Shown: positions 42,362-50,543, numbered from the stretch's first letter. The stretch: DNA of 64,000 bases from an uncultured Alphaproteobacteria bacterium (GCA_947258435.1 CAMYID010000008.1:1-64000); one strand, 5' to 3'. The notes: generated by a model not told the origin, from the sequence alone. Program-made: numbers and translations.

Positions 42362-43387
42362 ATGGATCACCCTCACGACAGGGCCGGGCCATCGGCTTTT
42401 GCCACCACACATGACGATGGGCCGGGAAGTTCCGCGGCCAGCACAGCCCAGCCACGGCAGAATGCCATTGCGGCCCGGGATCTGCAGAAGCATTATCGCG
42501 GCGAACATGGTCAGCCCCCGAAACATGCTTTGAAAGGCATCGATCTTGAGGTGCCGCAGGGTTCCATTTTTGGTCTGCTCGGTCCGAACGGCGCAGGCAA
42601 ATCGACCTTTATCAATATTCTTGCCGGCCTCGTCATAAAAAGCAGCGGCCAGGTCAATATCTGGGGTTTCGATATCGACCGGAACCCGCGGCAGGCGCGC
42701 GCCTCTATCGGCGTTGTGCCGCAGGAACTGAACATCGATCCTTTCTTTACCCCTGCTGAAATTCTGGAATTGCAGGCGGGCATGTATGGCGTCCCGAAAA
42801 CTGAACGCCGCACGGCCGATATCCTGGCCGCCATGGGGTTGAGCGACAAGGCAGATGCCTATACCCGCACCCTGTCCGGCGGCATGCGGCGGCGGCTGCT
42901 TGTCGCCAAGGCCATGGTACATGCTCCGCCCATTCTTGTGCTTGATGAACCGACGGCCGGGGTCGATGTCGAATTACGCCAGCAACTTTGGGACTATGTG
43001 CGCGATCTGCACAGGCAGGGCACAACCATCGTGCTGACCACCCATTATCTTGAGGAAGCCGAAGAACTGTGCGATCGCATCGCAATCATCAATCATGGTG
43101 AAGTGGCCGCCTGCGAACCGACGCCGCAGCTCTTGTCACGCATTGACGAGAAATTCCTGATGGTTCGTCCTGACAATCCGATTGAAGATCTGGCGACCGA
43201 ACTGTCGGAGTTTCAGGCGGAACTCAAGCCCGATGGGCAAATCGCCATCGCCTATCGCCCCAGCGAAACCAGCGTCGAGGAAATCCTTGCGCGGCTGCGC
43301 GCTCACAGCATCACTATTCGTGACCTGACGACCGTTGAATCGGACCTTGAGGATATTTTCCTGCAACTGACCCGCGAACGCAGCTGA
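42362..43387 (+). CDS. ABC transporter ATP-binding protein (ABC-2 type), no permease nearby
   Basis: A 341-residue ATPase subunit. Walker A GPNGAGKS (74-81), Q-loop VVPQELN, signature LSGGMRRRLL (from about 171), Walker B ILVLDEP and the H-loop TTHYLEEAEEL are complete. The closest group is the YadG/CcmA/NatA-like exporters (drug, polysaccharide or O-antigen). An N-terminal low-complexity 35 residues precede the domain, so a later start is possible. The permease normally follows such a gene, but the next gene is convergent and unrelated. Confidence 0.92.
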   Translation: MDHPHDRAGPSAFATTHDDGPGSSAASTAQPRQNAIAARDLQKHYRGEHGQPPKHALKGIDLEVPQGSIFGLLGPNGAGKSTFINILAGLVIKSSGQVNIWGFDIDRNPRQARASIGVVPQELNIDPFFTPAEILELQAGMYGVPKTERRTADILAAMGLSDKADAYTRTLSGGMRRRLLVAKAMVHAPPILVLDEPTAGVDVELRQQLWDYVRDLHRQGTTIVLTTHYLEEAEELCDRIAIINHGEVAACEPTPQLLSRIDEKFLMVRPDNPIEDLATELSEFQAELKPDGQIAIAYRPSETSVEEILARLRAHSITIRDLTTVESDLEDIFLQLTRERS

Positions 43388-43432
43388 TTCGCGAAGCGAT
43401 GCGATACTGAAAACGGAGCAGGGGCACGCCGC

Positions 43433-45067
43433 CTATTCCGCACCCCCCAGATCAAGTCCCGCAAGCGCCGCCGCATATGCGCGCCAGCGCCCGACCGCAC
43501 GGCTATTGATTTCTTGCCCTTGCTGCAGGCTGCTTGCGGTGACAGGGGCATAATCGGCTGCGGGCCGCGCCAGCAACCCGTCATGCCATTCAAGGTTCAG
43601 GTGAGCGAAAATCGCTTTCGCTCCGGCCTCGGGCGCGGCAACCAGATCCTCATAGCAGATATCGAAAACCCGAAGCGGCAATACCTGCCGCCAGTGCGCC
43701 ATCAGCCTGCGATAGCCACGATAGAAGCATGCGATATCCGCAAGGCGATAACTCCAGCTCAGATTGCCCGTGAAATTCTGCGTATAACAGGACCAGACCA
43801 CATCGTGGGGATCACGCATGCAATGCAAAATCACGGCATCTGGAAATAGCCGCGCGATCAGGCCGAGATGCAGAAAGTTAAGCGGCATCTTATCGCTGAC
43901 CCATGCTGCATCGGCATCGATTTGCGACAGACGCGCGAGATAACGCGCCGCCAATGCCCTGCGGCGCTTTTCAGGCATTGCCGCCAACGCAGCGGGGTAC
44001 CCGCCGGCCTGCTCCGCAACAAGCGCCATTTCAGCCAACTCGCCCCCGCCCGTGACCGCCGCATGACGGGCAAGCAGCCCCTCGACCAAAGTCGTGCCCG
44101 ACCGGGGCATACCGAGGATGAAAAGCGGCCGCCGGCCCGGTGGTGCATCCCGGTTGACCGGTTGCTGTCGGAAATGATCGGCCGGACTTGCCGCGATGAT
44201 CGCATCAATTTGCGCCCTGAACGCCGCGGAGCTGAACGTCTGACCACGGGCTTTCGCAGCTTCGGCACCATAGCGGTTGAATGCATCGAAATGCTGCCGC
44301 GCCTGCGCAAATTCACCGGCCGCGTCAGCCTGCATCGCCAACACATGATGAATCTGCCCGCGCGCAGCCGGTGACAATGCCCGGTCATCGGCACGCGCGC
44401 CAAACCGTGTAATCAGCGCTTCAGGCACCCGAATGCCCGCCTTGATCGCTTGCCCCAACCCGTAAAACGCCTTGATATGTGCCGGATCGCACTCTAACGC
44501 CGCAGTATATGCGGCAACCGCGGCCACCGCATCGCCGGCCGCCGCCTCAATATTGCCGCGCGCATAAAGTAGCGCGGCTGAATTGGGGGCCATCGCCTGC
44601 GCCGCCTGCAATACTGCCCGCGCCTGGGACATGCGGCCTGCATTCTTCAGAGCATTGGCAAGATTAAGCTGAAACCCCGCTGAAGCGGGCGCGGCGGCAA
44701 CCGCGCGCTCAAAGGCCTCAAGTGCCGGGCCGACCTCCCCCAAAGCCTGATAGGCCAGCCCAAGCCCGTTGTGAATGCCCGCATCCTGCGCGCCCCGGGA
44801 GAGCGCCTTATCAAAGGCCCGGATCGCCGCGCGGTTCTCCCCGGCCTGAAGCCGCGCGAGCCCCAGCTCGGCAAAGACCGCACCCCCCTCACCCCCCGAA
44901 TCCTGACGCACCGCCTTTTCAAGCAACCGCACCGCGCGCGCGAAATCACGCGACGCCATTGCCCCGCCGGCCTGTCTGCGCAGACTGTTCGCCCGGCCCT
45001 TCTTTCCCGCCAGGCCCTCCGTATTTCGGGCGCGCCCCACTGGCTTATCTGAGCTGATTTTTCCCAT
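43433..45067 (-). CDS. TPR protein with sulfotransferase domain
   Basis: A 544-residue protein. TPR repeats occupy about residues 30-255 (RAVRLLEKAVRQDSGGEGG, AIRAFDKALSRGAQDAGIH). A PAPS-dependent sulfotransferase domain follows with the 5'-phosphosulfate loop LFILGMPRSGTTLVEGLLAR, and the 3'-phosphate region VILHCMRDPHDVVWSCYTQ. TPR-sulfotransferases are common in marine alphaproteobacteria; the acceptor is unknown. The ATG at 45067 is preferred; a start at 45115 is possible. The recombinase of the adjacent mobile element reads into its first codons. Confidence 0.86.
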   Translation of the reverse strand: MGKISSDKPVGRARNTEGLAGKKGRANSLRRQAGGAMASRDFARAVRLLEKAVRQDSGGEGGAVFAELGLARLQAGENRAAIRAFDKALSRGAQDAGIHNGLGLAYQALGEVGPALEAFERAVAAAPASAGFQLNLANALKNAGRMSQARAVLQAAQAMAPNSAALLYARGNIEAAAGDAVAAVAAYTAALECDPAHIKAFYGLGQAIKAGIRVPEALITRFGARADDRALSPAARGQIHHVLAMQADAAGEFAQARQHFDAFNRYGAEAAKARGQTFSSAAFRAQIDAIIAASPADHFRQQPVNRDAPPGRRPLFILGMPRSGTTLVEGLLARHAAVTGGGELAEMALVAEQAGGYPAALAAMPEKRRRALAARYLARLSQIDADAAWVSDKMPLNFLHLGLIARLFPDAVILHCMRDPHDVVWSCYTQNFTGNLSWSYRLADIACFYRGYRRLMAHWRQVLPLRVFDICYEDLVAAPEAGAKAIFAHLNLEWHDGLLARPAADYAPVTASSLQQGQEINSRAVGRWRAYAAALAGLDLGGAE

Positions 45068-46790
45068 CCCCGCAGCATAGGGGCGCAGCGTGGGGACGCA
45101 ACTGTTCACAACCACTTGTCAACGGCATTTCATTTGAGTAGGTTCCGCCCCTGACTTGAGCGGTTCCGGCATTTCGCCTGCACCGCCCAACACGGCGCCG
45201 GTAGCTCAGCTGGATAGAGCACCAGACTACGAATCTGGGGGTCGGGAGTTCGAATCTTCCCCGGCGCGCCATCTCCATTTCACCCCTGCAAATATCCCCT
45301 AACGCCTTGAACGGTAAGGATATTTCTGGTGTTCGAAACCCCGAATTTCGGCAATACGCCAGTTGGTCCTTGAACGCGAGTTTGAGGACCGTTTGACGGT
45401 GCTCAATCCTTCCCTTTTTCCAAAGATTCCAAGGGTTTGACAAGAACGTCATCGAGTGTTCGAAAGTCTCCTCGTAGGTCTGCAACGGCTTGCCGCAATT
45501 TTTGATCCTCTCACGGAGGACCATGCGCTCCATTTCCAAATTGCCGATGCGCTTCTCGTAAGCTTTGATGACAGATTCGCTGTCTGTTTCGACCAGCCGA
45601 TCCATCAGTTGTTCAATTTTCCGGTCGATCTGGGACAGCTCAGCTTTCATCGACTGCCCCTGCGCTTTCATGGTCAGGGCACGCTGATCCCAGAGATCGC
45701 GGAACAGTGCCGAAGCCCGTTCGAATAACTCTGGTGTGGGACGCAGTGATTGCAGCAGCGCCTCGAATTCCTCCTCTACCACCTCGCGACGGATCGATTT
45801 GCCTTTCGCCGCGCAATCTTTCTGGCGGCACAAATAGTAGGGATAATGCGCCGCCTTGCCCTTTGACCAGTTGGCGGTCAGAGGATTGCCGCAGCAGCCG
45901 CAGAGGACGAAGCCCCGCAACGGGAAATCTTCGTTGATGTCCTTACGTGCCGGAACGCGCGCTTTGCCATTCAGGCGGTCCTGGATCGTCTTGAAAGTCT
46001 CAAGGCTGATCAGACCTTCATGCTGGCCGGGCCGCAACGAAACATCCCACTTCGGCAGTTCAAGATAGCCTGCGTAGAGTGGTTGCGTCAGAAAATCATT
46101 CACGCGTTGGTTCGTCACTTCGCCGCGCGGTGTTTTCGGAAATTCAGGTTGAGATTCGAGAAAGCGCTTCACTTCAGCCTGCGTTGAGAAACGCCCGCTG
46201 GCATACCCTTCGAGCGCTTCTTTCATGATCGAGGCCAACGGCTCATCACGACGAAGAACTTTCCCTTGTCCTGACGCACGCTCGTAACGGTAGCCGACAG
46301 GCGCATGAAAGACCCAATAGCCATTCATCGCGCGGGCTCGCATCCGGTTCTTGGTCTGCTCGGCGTTCTTCTCGCGCTGGTGCTGCGCGAATGTCGCCAT
46401 CATGTTTTCGACCATGCGGGAGTCCGCATCGTCCTTGAATTCCATACTCGGGCTGATGAGCTTCCCGCCTGCCTCGCGCAGAAGGTCTCTCAGGTCGAGA
46501 TGACCGCGCAGGTCGCGTGCGAAGCGGCTGATATCGTCAATGATCACCATCCGCTCGTCGTTGCGGTGCGCCTTGAGGTGCTTCAACATCGCCAACATGC
46601 CGGGTCGGTCGTTGCGTCCCCCGGTCATATCGTCACGGAAGACCTCGACCACCTCAAAGCCCCTGAACGCAGCAAACTCCCGGCAGCGTGTTTCCTGGGA
46701 AGCAAGGCCGGTTCCACGGATCGTTTGCTTTACGTCCGATACACGGCAGTAAATGACAGCTTTATTGTTGTTTCCTTCGTTTTCTTTCAT
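45045..46790 (-). CDS. Large serine recombinase (integrase) reading out through tRNA-Arg
   Basis: Site-specific integrase/excisase. The resolvase domain holds the catalytic serine S18 in YCRVSD, with SRFARD and GKLISPSMEF. The Recombinase domain (about 165-300) is followed by a zinc ribbon (LCGCCGNPLTANWSKGK through CRQKDC) and a coiled-coil (about 360-440). Residues 507-581 (ARRGRFELPTPRF onward) are the antisense of tRNA-Arg and its upstream DNA, so the present C-terminus is host-derived. The ATG at 46790 has AAGGA before it; a GTG at 46802 would overlap the small gene upstream. Confidence 0.93.
   Translation of the reverse strand: MKENEGNNNKAVIYCRVSDVKQTIRGTGLASQETRCREFAAFRGFEVVEVFRDDMTGGRNDRPGMLAMLKHLKAHRNDERMVIIDDISRFARDLRGHLDLRDLLREAGGKLISPSMEFKDDADSRMVENMMATFAQHQREKNAEQTKNRMRARAMNGYWVFHAPVGYRYERASGQGKVLRRDEPLASIMKEALEGYASGRFSTQAEVKRFLESQPEFPKTPRGEVTNQRVNDFLTQPLYAGYLELPKWDVSLRPGQHEGLISLETFKTIQDRLNGKARVPARKDINEDFPLRGFVLCGCCGNPLTANWSKGKAAHYPYYLCRQKDCAAKGKSIRREVVEEEFEALLQSLRPTPELFERASALFRDLWDQRALTMKAQGQSMKAELSQIDRKIEQLMDRLVETDSESVIKAYEKRIGNLEMERMVLRERIKNCGKPLQTYEETFEHSMTFLSNPWNLWKKGRIEHRQTVLKLAFKDQLAYCRNSGFRTPEISLPFKALGDICRGEMEMARRGRFELPTPRFVVWCSIQLSYRRRVGRCRRNAGTAQVRGGTYSNEMPLTSGCEQLRPHAAPLCCGDGKNQLR
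45195..45271 (+). tRNA. tRNA-Arg (anticodon ACG), integration target
   Basis: A 77-nt tRNA: acceptor GCGCCGG/CCGGCGC, discriminator G, encoded CCA, T-loop TTCGAAT, and anticodon loop CTACGAA with anticodon ACG. It reads CGN arginine codons after A34 deamination. Its 3' end is the left junction of the mobile element: the serine recombinase gene abuts and reads through it on the other strand. Confidence 0.96.
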
Positions 46791-46798
46791 CGAATCCT

Positions 46799-47059
46799 TC
46801 ACCTTTCCGCAGGCGGGGCCGCAGTCTCTTCTTCGTCACATTGTTTTGCTTTTGTTCCTATCCTAGCATAGTGCGCCGTCGCTGAAAGTGATTTGTGTGT
46901 CGTCTTTTGCCTCGCAAGCTGAGCTGGATGGACTCCCCAAGCGGCATCGATGAACGCTGACATGATCGCTGATAACCTGTGGATAAGGTCATCGGCTTGC
47001 TCGTCGGTATAGCCGAGCGCTTTGAAGGATTGCCGATGTTTTTTTACTATCTCTTTCAT
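46799..47059 (-). CDS. Small protein of unknown function, upstream of the recombinase
   Basis: An 86-residue, helix-rich protein (KKHRQSFKALGYTDEQADDL, LSAIMSAFIDAAWGVHPAQL) that ends 8 bp before the recombinase start. It is not recognised. Its position suggests an excisionase/recombination-directionality role or a regulator, as in other serine-integrase elements, but no HTH is obvious. The ATG at 47059 has GGAG 8 nt upstream; a TTG at 47086 would add nine residues. Confidence 0.62.
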   Translation of the reverse strand: MKEIVKKHRQSFKALGYTDEQADDLIHRLSAIMSAFIDAAWGVHPAQLARQKTTHKSLSATAHYARIGTKAKQCDEEETAAPPAER

Positions 47060-47197
47060 GCGAGCAAACTCCGCCCGTTTCAGCAATGCACTGCATGCTG
47101 ACCAGTTTCATTTCCTTTTCGGACAATAAAGCAGCACATCACCCGCGCAGGGTGATAAGCGTAGATATTGCTGCGCTAATGCTGCATATATACTTTA

Positions 47198-47227
47198 ATT
47201 ATACCGTAGCATTCCGCTGTAACGCAA
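47198..47227 (-). promoter_or_regulatory. Sigma-70 promoter for the small gene and recombinase
   Basis: On the minus strand TTGCGT (47227-47222) and a consensus TATAAT (47203-47198) are separated by 18 bp. Transcription would begin near 47191, about 130 nt before the small gene. Confidence 0.7.
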
Positions 47228-47254
47228 ACTCAGCAACGGTTTCGGGTAAAAAAT

Positions 47255-47289
47255 AAAGCCTCGATCTTGTTACGAGAGATCGAGGCTTT
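47255..47289 (-). terminator. Hairpin 1, probable terminator for leftward transcripts
   Basis: A 12-bp perfect stem AAAGCCTCGATC / GATCGAGGCTTT with an 11-nt loop. On the minus strand it is followed by ATTTTTTA, making it a likely terminator of the coupling-protein operon. A nearly perfect AAAAGAGAT-A-ATCTCTTTT dyad lies next to it (47291-47309). Confidence 0.7.
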
Positions 47290-47421
47290 CAAAAGAGATA
47301 ATCTCTTTTAACAAGGGTTTTCGATCCCCTTTTAATCTGGGGAGATGGGAGAGCGGATCGAACCTTTCGAAGATTATTATTCACTACACGTTCATTTTCA
47401 ACTTTTTAATATACAAATAAT

Positions 47422-47458
47422 AAGGGTCTCAATTATGCTGCGCTAGATTGAGACCCTT
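47422..47458 (-). terminator. Hairpin 2, second probable terminator or leader structure
   Basis: A 12-bp perfect stem AAGGGTCTCAAT / ATTGAGACCCTT with a 13-nt loop. It is next to an AAGAG-N6-CTCTT dyad (47461-47476), repeating the layout of hairpin 1. Its loop contains TGCTGCGCTA, which also occurs at 47169-47178 just downstream of the recombinase promoter start. Confidence 0.55.
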
Positions 47459-47570
47459 ACAAGAGACCATGCTCTTTGGAGAAGAAGTTTATCCGTCCAA
47501 GACGGCAGTCTTTAATAAATATCCATCTATTATTTTGTCAGAGATTATTCTGAACATCAAATTTATTCCT

Positions 47571-47849
47571 TTACCGGTTTCTTGAGAAATTTGACTTTGA
47601 GTACCCGCCAAGGCGCGCAAACGCCTGCTGGGTTTCAAATTCAGTGCTCGCATTATCCAGCGTGTTGCGAAGAGCCGCAATCCGTTTGCGGTTCTCTTCG
47701 TCAACTTCCCGTCTGGCATCTATCGTCAGGCTGATTCCAGGCTCTAGCTTCGCTGAGCAGCGAGGTGCCCGCTGTTCCCGCAGACGCCGCAACAGTTCCT
47801 CCTTCGTCGAGATCGCCGGATGCGCGTTGCCGCTTCGACCGATGATCAC
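47571..47849 (-). CDS. Small conserved-element protein of unknown function (92 aa)
   Basis: A 92-residue, charged, helical protein (ISTKEELLRRLREQRAPRC, VDEENRKRIAALRNTLDNAS). Not recognised. It begins with GTG in a GTGA overlap with the stop of the preceding 82-codon gene, so it is translationally coupled to the coupling-protein operon. A second frame (47489-47719) overlaps it and is rejected. Confidence 0.62.
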   Translation of the reverse strand: MIIGRSGNAHPAISTKEELLRRLREQRAPRCSAKLEPGISLTIDARREVDEENRKRIAALRNTLDNASTEFETQQAFARLGGYSKSNFSRNR

Positions 47850-48094
47850 CGCTCACGCTCATCCCGATTGCGGCGACGGGGCTTTTGGTCCCGCTCCTCT
47901 TCCAGCCGCTCCATCGGCGTCCGAAGCACGATGCGCCCATTCACGGGGACGGAGTCCAGAACGACCGTATGACCTTCGCCGTCCTTGTGCGGAAAGGCTG
48001 CGCCGACACGATTGAAAAAGGATTTGTCGTCGGGGCCGTCTTTCGCGTGAAAGGCTTCAAAGCTGGGCTGCTTTTTCTCTGTACGTTCGCTCAT
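47846..48094 (-). CDS. Small basic protein of unknown function (82 aa)
   Basis: An 82-residue hydrophilic protein: MSERTEKKQPSFEAFHAKDG, FNRVGAAFPHKDGEGHTVVL, and an arginine-rich tail (RDQKPRRRNRDERER). The core DGEGHTVVLDSVPVNGRIVL is typical of small proteins found beside DNA-transfer genes in alphaproteobacterial elements; the function is unknown. The ATG has GGAG 8 nt upstream. Sixteen bp separate it from the coupling-protein gene. Confidence 0.72.
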   Translation of the reverse strand: MSERTEKKQPSFEAFHAKDGPDDKSFFNRVGAAFPHKDGEGHTVVLDSVPVNGRIVLRTPMERLEEERDQKPRRRNRDERER

Positions 48095-48110
48095 AGCTTT
48101 TCTCCGTGGA

Positions 48111-49718
48111 TTAGGAGGGTCGATAGCCCTCGACATAAGACCAGGTGCCGGAGGTATATTGCGGGTACTGTGCAAAATGCTGCGGCACGGTTTGCGTGAC
48201 GATCCTCGCACGGCGTTGCCCCCATCTTGAGGGGATAGGCACGGAATCGTGCGGCGGATGGAACGGATTGGGCAGGAAGCGGCCCGCGAAATCCCCGCGC
48301 GTGTAATAGGGATGCTTTTCGGCGAAGACGGGCTTCAGGTTCTTTCCTGAGATAAAGAGGATTTGGCGGTCCTCGGGCATCGACAGCACCTCTTCAGGCA
48401 TCATCAAGGCACGGGCCTGTTTGGTCCGGTTGGTTTCGGCGAAGGCGTGGTATTTCATATCGGCATAGGCCGAGAACGGATCGCTTCCGTTCATGATTCC
48501 CAGTGCAGCATTGAGCTTCTGGCGTCGTGCATCGGCCTGACGCAGGCCGTCATCATATTCGAGCGTTTCGGTGCCAAGCATCGAAGAGACCATCTGCGCG
48601 GTTTGGTAGTCACGGACACCGAAGAACTGGCGCAATGCGGCGGACCCCATAAAACCCTGCAATGCCGGAGCGCCGAAGTTGCGCACGATCTGTCCGACAT
48701 CCTGAAACAGTGCCCAGGTCCGTAAACCCGCACCACGTCCGAAGGTGAAGGCGCGCAACAGCGCCTCGAAATTGCCGAGCTGTCCGGCCTCATCGATGAT
48801 CATGTTCACAGGCGGCGCGGATGGCGCGCGCGACTTATAGAGCATCTGCACCGTGAACATGGTGCGTAAGATTGGCGACCACAGCCCGACATACTCAATC
48901 GGCACATTGATCGCCCAGCTCGTTGCTTGGTGCGCATCGCAGGTGTCGGCAAGCGACGCATCGGCGTTATCGAGCGAGGCCAGCAACATCGGGTCATCGA
49001 GAAAGTTCAGATGGGCGTATAGCTCACCGATGATCGAGCCGAATTCTTTCTCGCTCTCCTGCTGCTTGGCCAGCATCTCGCCAGCGGTTCGGCGAACGCT
49101 GTCCATAGAGGAACCCAACATGCATTCGAGGCAGTCGGCCCAGCGTTGCGTATCGGATTCAATCCAGTTGATGACGCGATAGAGCGAAGGGAAGCTGACG
49201 CGCCCTGTCGTCTCGACCAGCATCTTGATGATGTTTTCAACCCACTCGCGCGCCCGCAGCTCGAAATACCGCCCGTTGGATGCGCCGCTCGCCGGGATCA
49301 GGCTTTCGGCGATGAACTTGCAGTCCGCATGGAAGTGCGGGTCATTCAGTTTGAGAATATCGAGCGGGTTCATCCGGTGTTGCGGCAGGCCACGCATGCC
49401 TGTCGGGTTCCAGCAATAAAGGTAGCTACGCTCAAATGCGAAATTGACCATCGTGACCGAAGCGATTTCGCCACGCGGGTCGAGGATGAAGTTGCGCCTG
49501 CCCGCATTGCGCGCGACGGCGAGCGCGAGCAGGTCGCGCATCTTGCCCGAGCCTGCACCGGCGATAGTGATGATCGGCGCATCGGTTTCGAGGCAGAGCG
49601 GCTTGTTTGAGGCGTATCCGATTTGCAACCCGCGCCCGTTCATCAGGCCCGCGCGCTTGAGATCATGCTCGTTCGCCCAGGATGCCGATCCGAAACGGTA
49701 TTCCTCATTGTCATACAT
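48111..49718 (-). CDS. TraG/VirD4-like type IV coupling protein
   Basis: A 535-residue conjugation ATPase candidate that would link a relaxosome to a type IV secretion channel. The nucleotide-binding region is IAGAGSGKMRDLLALA (52-67): K59 is kept but the residue after it is M, not Ser/Thr, and the first loop Gly is Ala. The DPRGE motif and Walker B VNMIIDEAGQLGNFEALL are present, as is RTWALFQDVGQ. No N-terminal transmembrane segment is seen, unlike classic VirD4, so it may rely on the small membrane proteins encoded upstream. ACAGGAG lies 9 nt before the ATG. No relaxase is in the window. Confidence 0.88.
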   Translation of the reverse strand: MYDNEEYRFGSASWANEHDLKRAGLMNGRGLQIGYASNKPLCLETDAPIITIAGAGSGKMRDLLALAVARNAGRRNFILDPRGEIASVTMVNFAFERSYLYCWNPTGMRGLPQHRMNPLDILKLNDPHFHADCKFIAESLIPASGASNGRYFELRAREWVENIIKMLVETTGRVSFPSLYRVINWIESDTQRWADCLECMLGSSMDSVRRTAGEMLAKQQESEKEFGSIIGELYAHLNFLDDPMLLASLDNADASLADTCDAHQATSWAINVPIEYVGLWSPILRTMFTVQMLYKSRAPSAPPVNMIIDEAGQLGNFEALLRAFTFGRGAGLRTWALFQDVGQIVRNFGAPALQGFMGSAALRQFFGVRDYQTAQMVSSMLGTETLEYDDGLRQADARRQKLNAALGIMNGSDPFSAYADMKYHAFAETNRTKQARALMMPEEVLSMPEDRQILFISGKNLKPVFAEKHPYYTRGDFAGRFLPNPFHPPHDSVPIPSRWGQRRARIVTQTVPQHFAQYPQYTSGTWSYVEGYRPS

Positions 49719-49736
49719 GGCTGCGTTCTCCTGTTC

Positions 49737-50021
49737 CTATTCGCCTTTGAAAATCCGGTCATGCGTCGCCATGATTTTCGTCTTCTCCGGTACGGTGAGG
49801 ACGTGTTCACCAGCGTCGGGATGAAAGCTTTTGATGAAGTGGGAGCGTATTTGGCGCGGCTTCACGGTCGGGTGGAACGCGTTGATCATCCGTATCCAGA
49901 CGCAGACCTTCACATCGCAAGGGATGTCAGATTTGGGAGAGCCGGGAGCGAAGAGCAGCTTGAAGCGGTCGAATATCGGCTTCATCTCCGGTTCTACAAA
50001 TTCGATCTGAATGTTCTCCAT
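49737..50021 (-). CDS. Small protein of unknown function (94 aa)
   Basis: A 94-residue protein (MENIQIEFVEPEMKPIFDRF, then KVCVWIRMINAFHPTVKPRQ). Not recognised. It ends 18 bp before the coupling-protein gene and probably belongs to that transcript. A terminator-like hairpin lies just upstream and no clear Shine-Dalgarno sequence is seen, so expression is uncertain. Confidence 0.55.
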   Translation of the reverse strand: MENIQIEFVEPEMKPIFDRFKLLFAPGSPKSDIPCDVKVCVWIRMINAFHPTVKPRQIRSHFIKSFHPDAGEHVLTVPEKTKIMATHDRIFKGE

Positions 50022-50035
50022 GGGACGCGTCTTTC

Positions 50036-50081
50036 GTTTAAAAAAGAAACGCCTGAATTCCGCGTGCGGGAACTCAGGCGT
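50036..50081 (-). terminator. Rho-independent terminator between the membrane genes and the coupling-protein operon
   Basis: On the minus strand a 13-bp stem (50049-50061 with 50069-50081, one A-C mismatch) and 7-nt loop are followed by TTTCTTTTTT. Confidence 0.82.
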
Positions 50082-50102
50082 CAGGTGGTGAGCATGGTGG
50101 TC

Positions 50103-50225
50103 TTACCCGCCAAGCGATCCGAGGACCGCGAGCCCCACGATCACCCAGAAGACGACCGCGATCACCGCGCTCCAATTGGTTTCCTTTTTGTAGATGCCGC
50201 CGACGCGGCGATGACGTGTGAACAT
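50103..50225 (-). CDS. 40-residue single-pass membrane microprotein
   Basis: A 40-codon gene: MFTRHRRVGGIYKKETN followed by WSAVIAVVFWVIVGLAVLGS and LGG. One transmembrane helix (about 18-37) with a basic cytoplasmic N-terminus. AAAAGGAG lies 8 nt before the ATG, the strongest ribosome site of this cluster. It lies 21 bp downstream of the next membrane gene and just before a terminator, so the two form a short operon. The role is unknown, perhaps in the transfer channel. Confidence 0.75.
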   Translation of the reverse strand: MFTRHRRVGGIYKKETNWSAVIAVVFWVIVGLAVLGSLGG

Positions 50226-50246
50226 CTTCGAACTCCTTTTCATGGT

Positions 50247-50543
50247 TCACAGGAAGCGGGTTGCAAGTGCGATCCCGCCCATCACCAACGCCGTCGAGAT
50301 CGATGCGCGGGAGATGAAAAAGACCAGGGCGGCGCAGATCACACCCCAGACAACGGCTGTCATGTCTTCGACGCCGTAGCCGTAGTGACCGACCGCGAAG
50401 GTCTGAATCCAGCCGATGGATTTACTGTAGAGCGGCGGTGCGCCAAGAAATGTCACGACGAATGCCAGAGTGTTCGCGAGACCCTGTATGGACGACATGA
50501 AGATCGACCGGCCCGCCTCTTGGTGCTTTTTCATAAATGACAT
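50247..50543 (-). CDS. Small membrane protein of unknown function (98 aa)
   Basis: A 98-residue protein with two or three transmembrane segments (GLANTLAFVVTFLGA, AVVWGVICAALVFFISRA, STALVMGGIALATRFL). Not recognised. Together with the 40-residue protein it forms a two-gene membrane module. A pilin- or channel-associated role in transfer is possible from its place beside the coupling protein. AAGG precedes the ATG at 50543. Confidence 0.68.
   Translation of the reverse strand: MSFMKKHQEAGRSIFMSSIQGLANTLAFVVTFLGAPPLYSKSIGWIQTFAVGHYGYGVEDMTAVVWGVICAALVFFISRASISTALVMGGIALATRFL

Larger units (their letters stand above)
47060..47570. other. Intergenic region with promoter and paired hairpins
   Basis: No gene is accepted in these 511 bp of AT-rich sequence. 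They hold the leftward recombinase promoter, two long hairpins (47255-47289 and 47422-47458) each paired with a short AGAG/CTCT hairpin, and unassigned sequence to 47570. Confidence 0.65.

Noticed and set aside
47489-47719. A 76-codon minus-strand frame overlapping the 92-residue gene
   Set aside because: The overlapping 92-residue frame is coupled by GTGA to the operon and has better composition.
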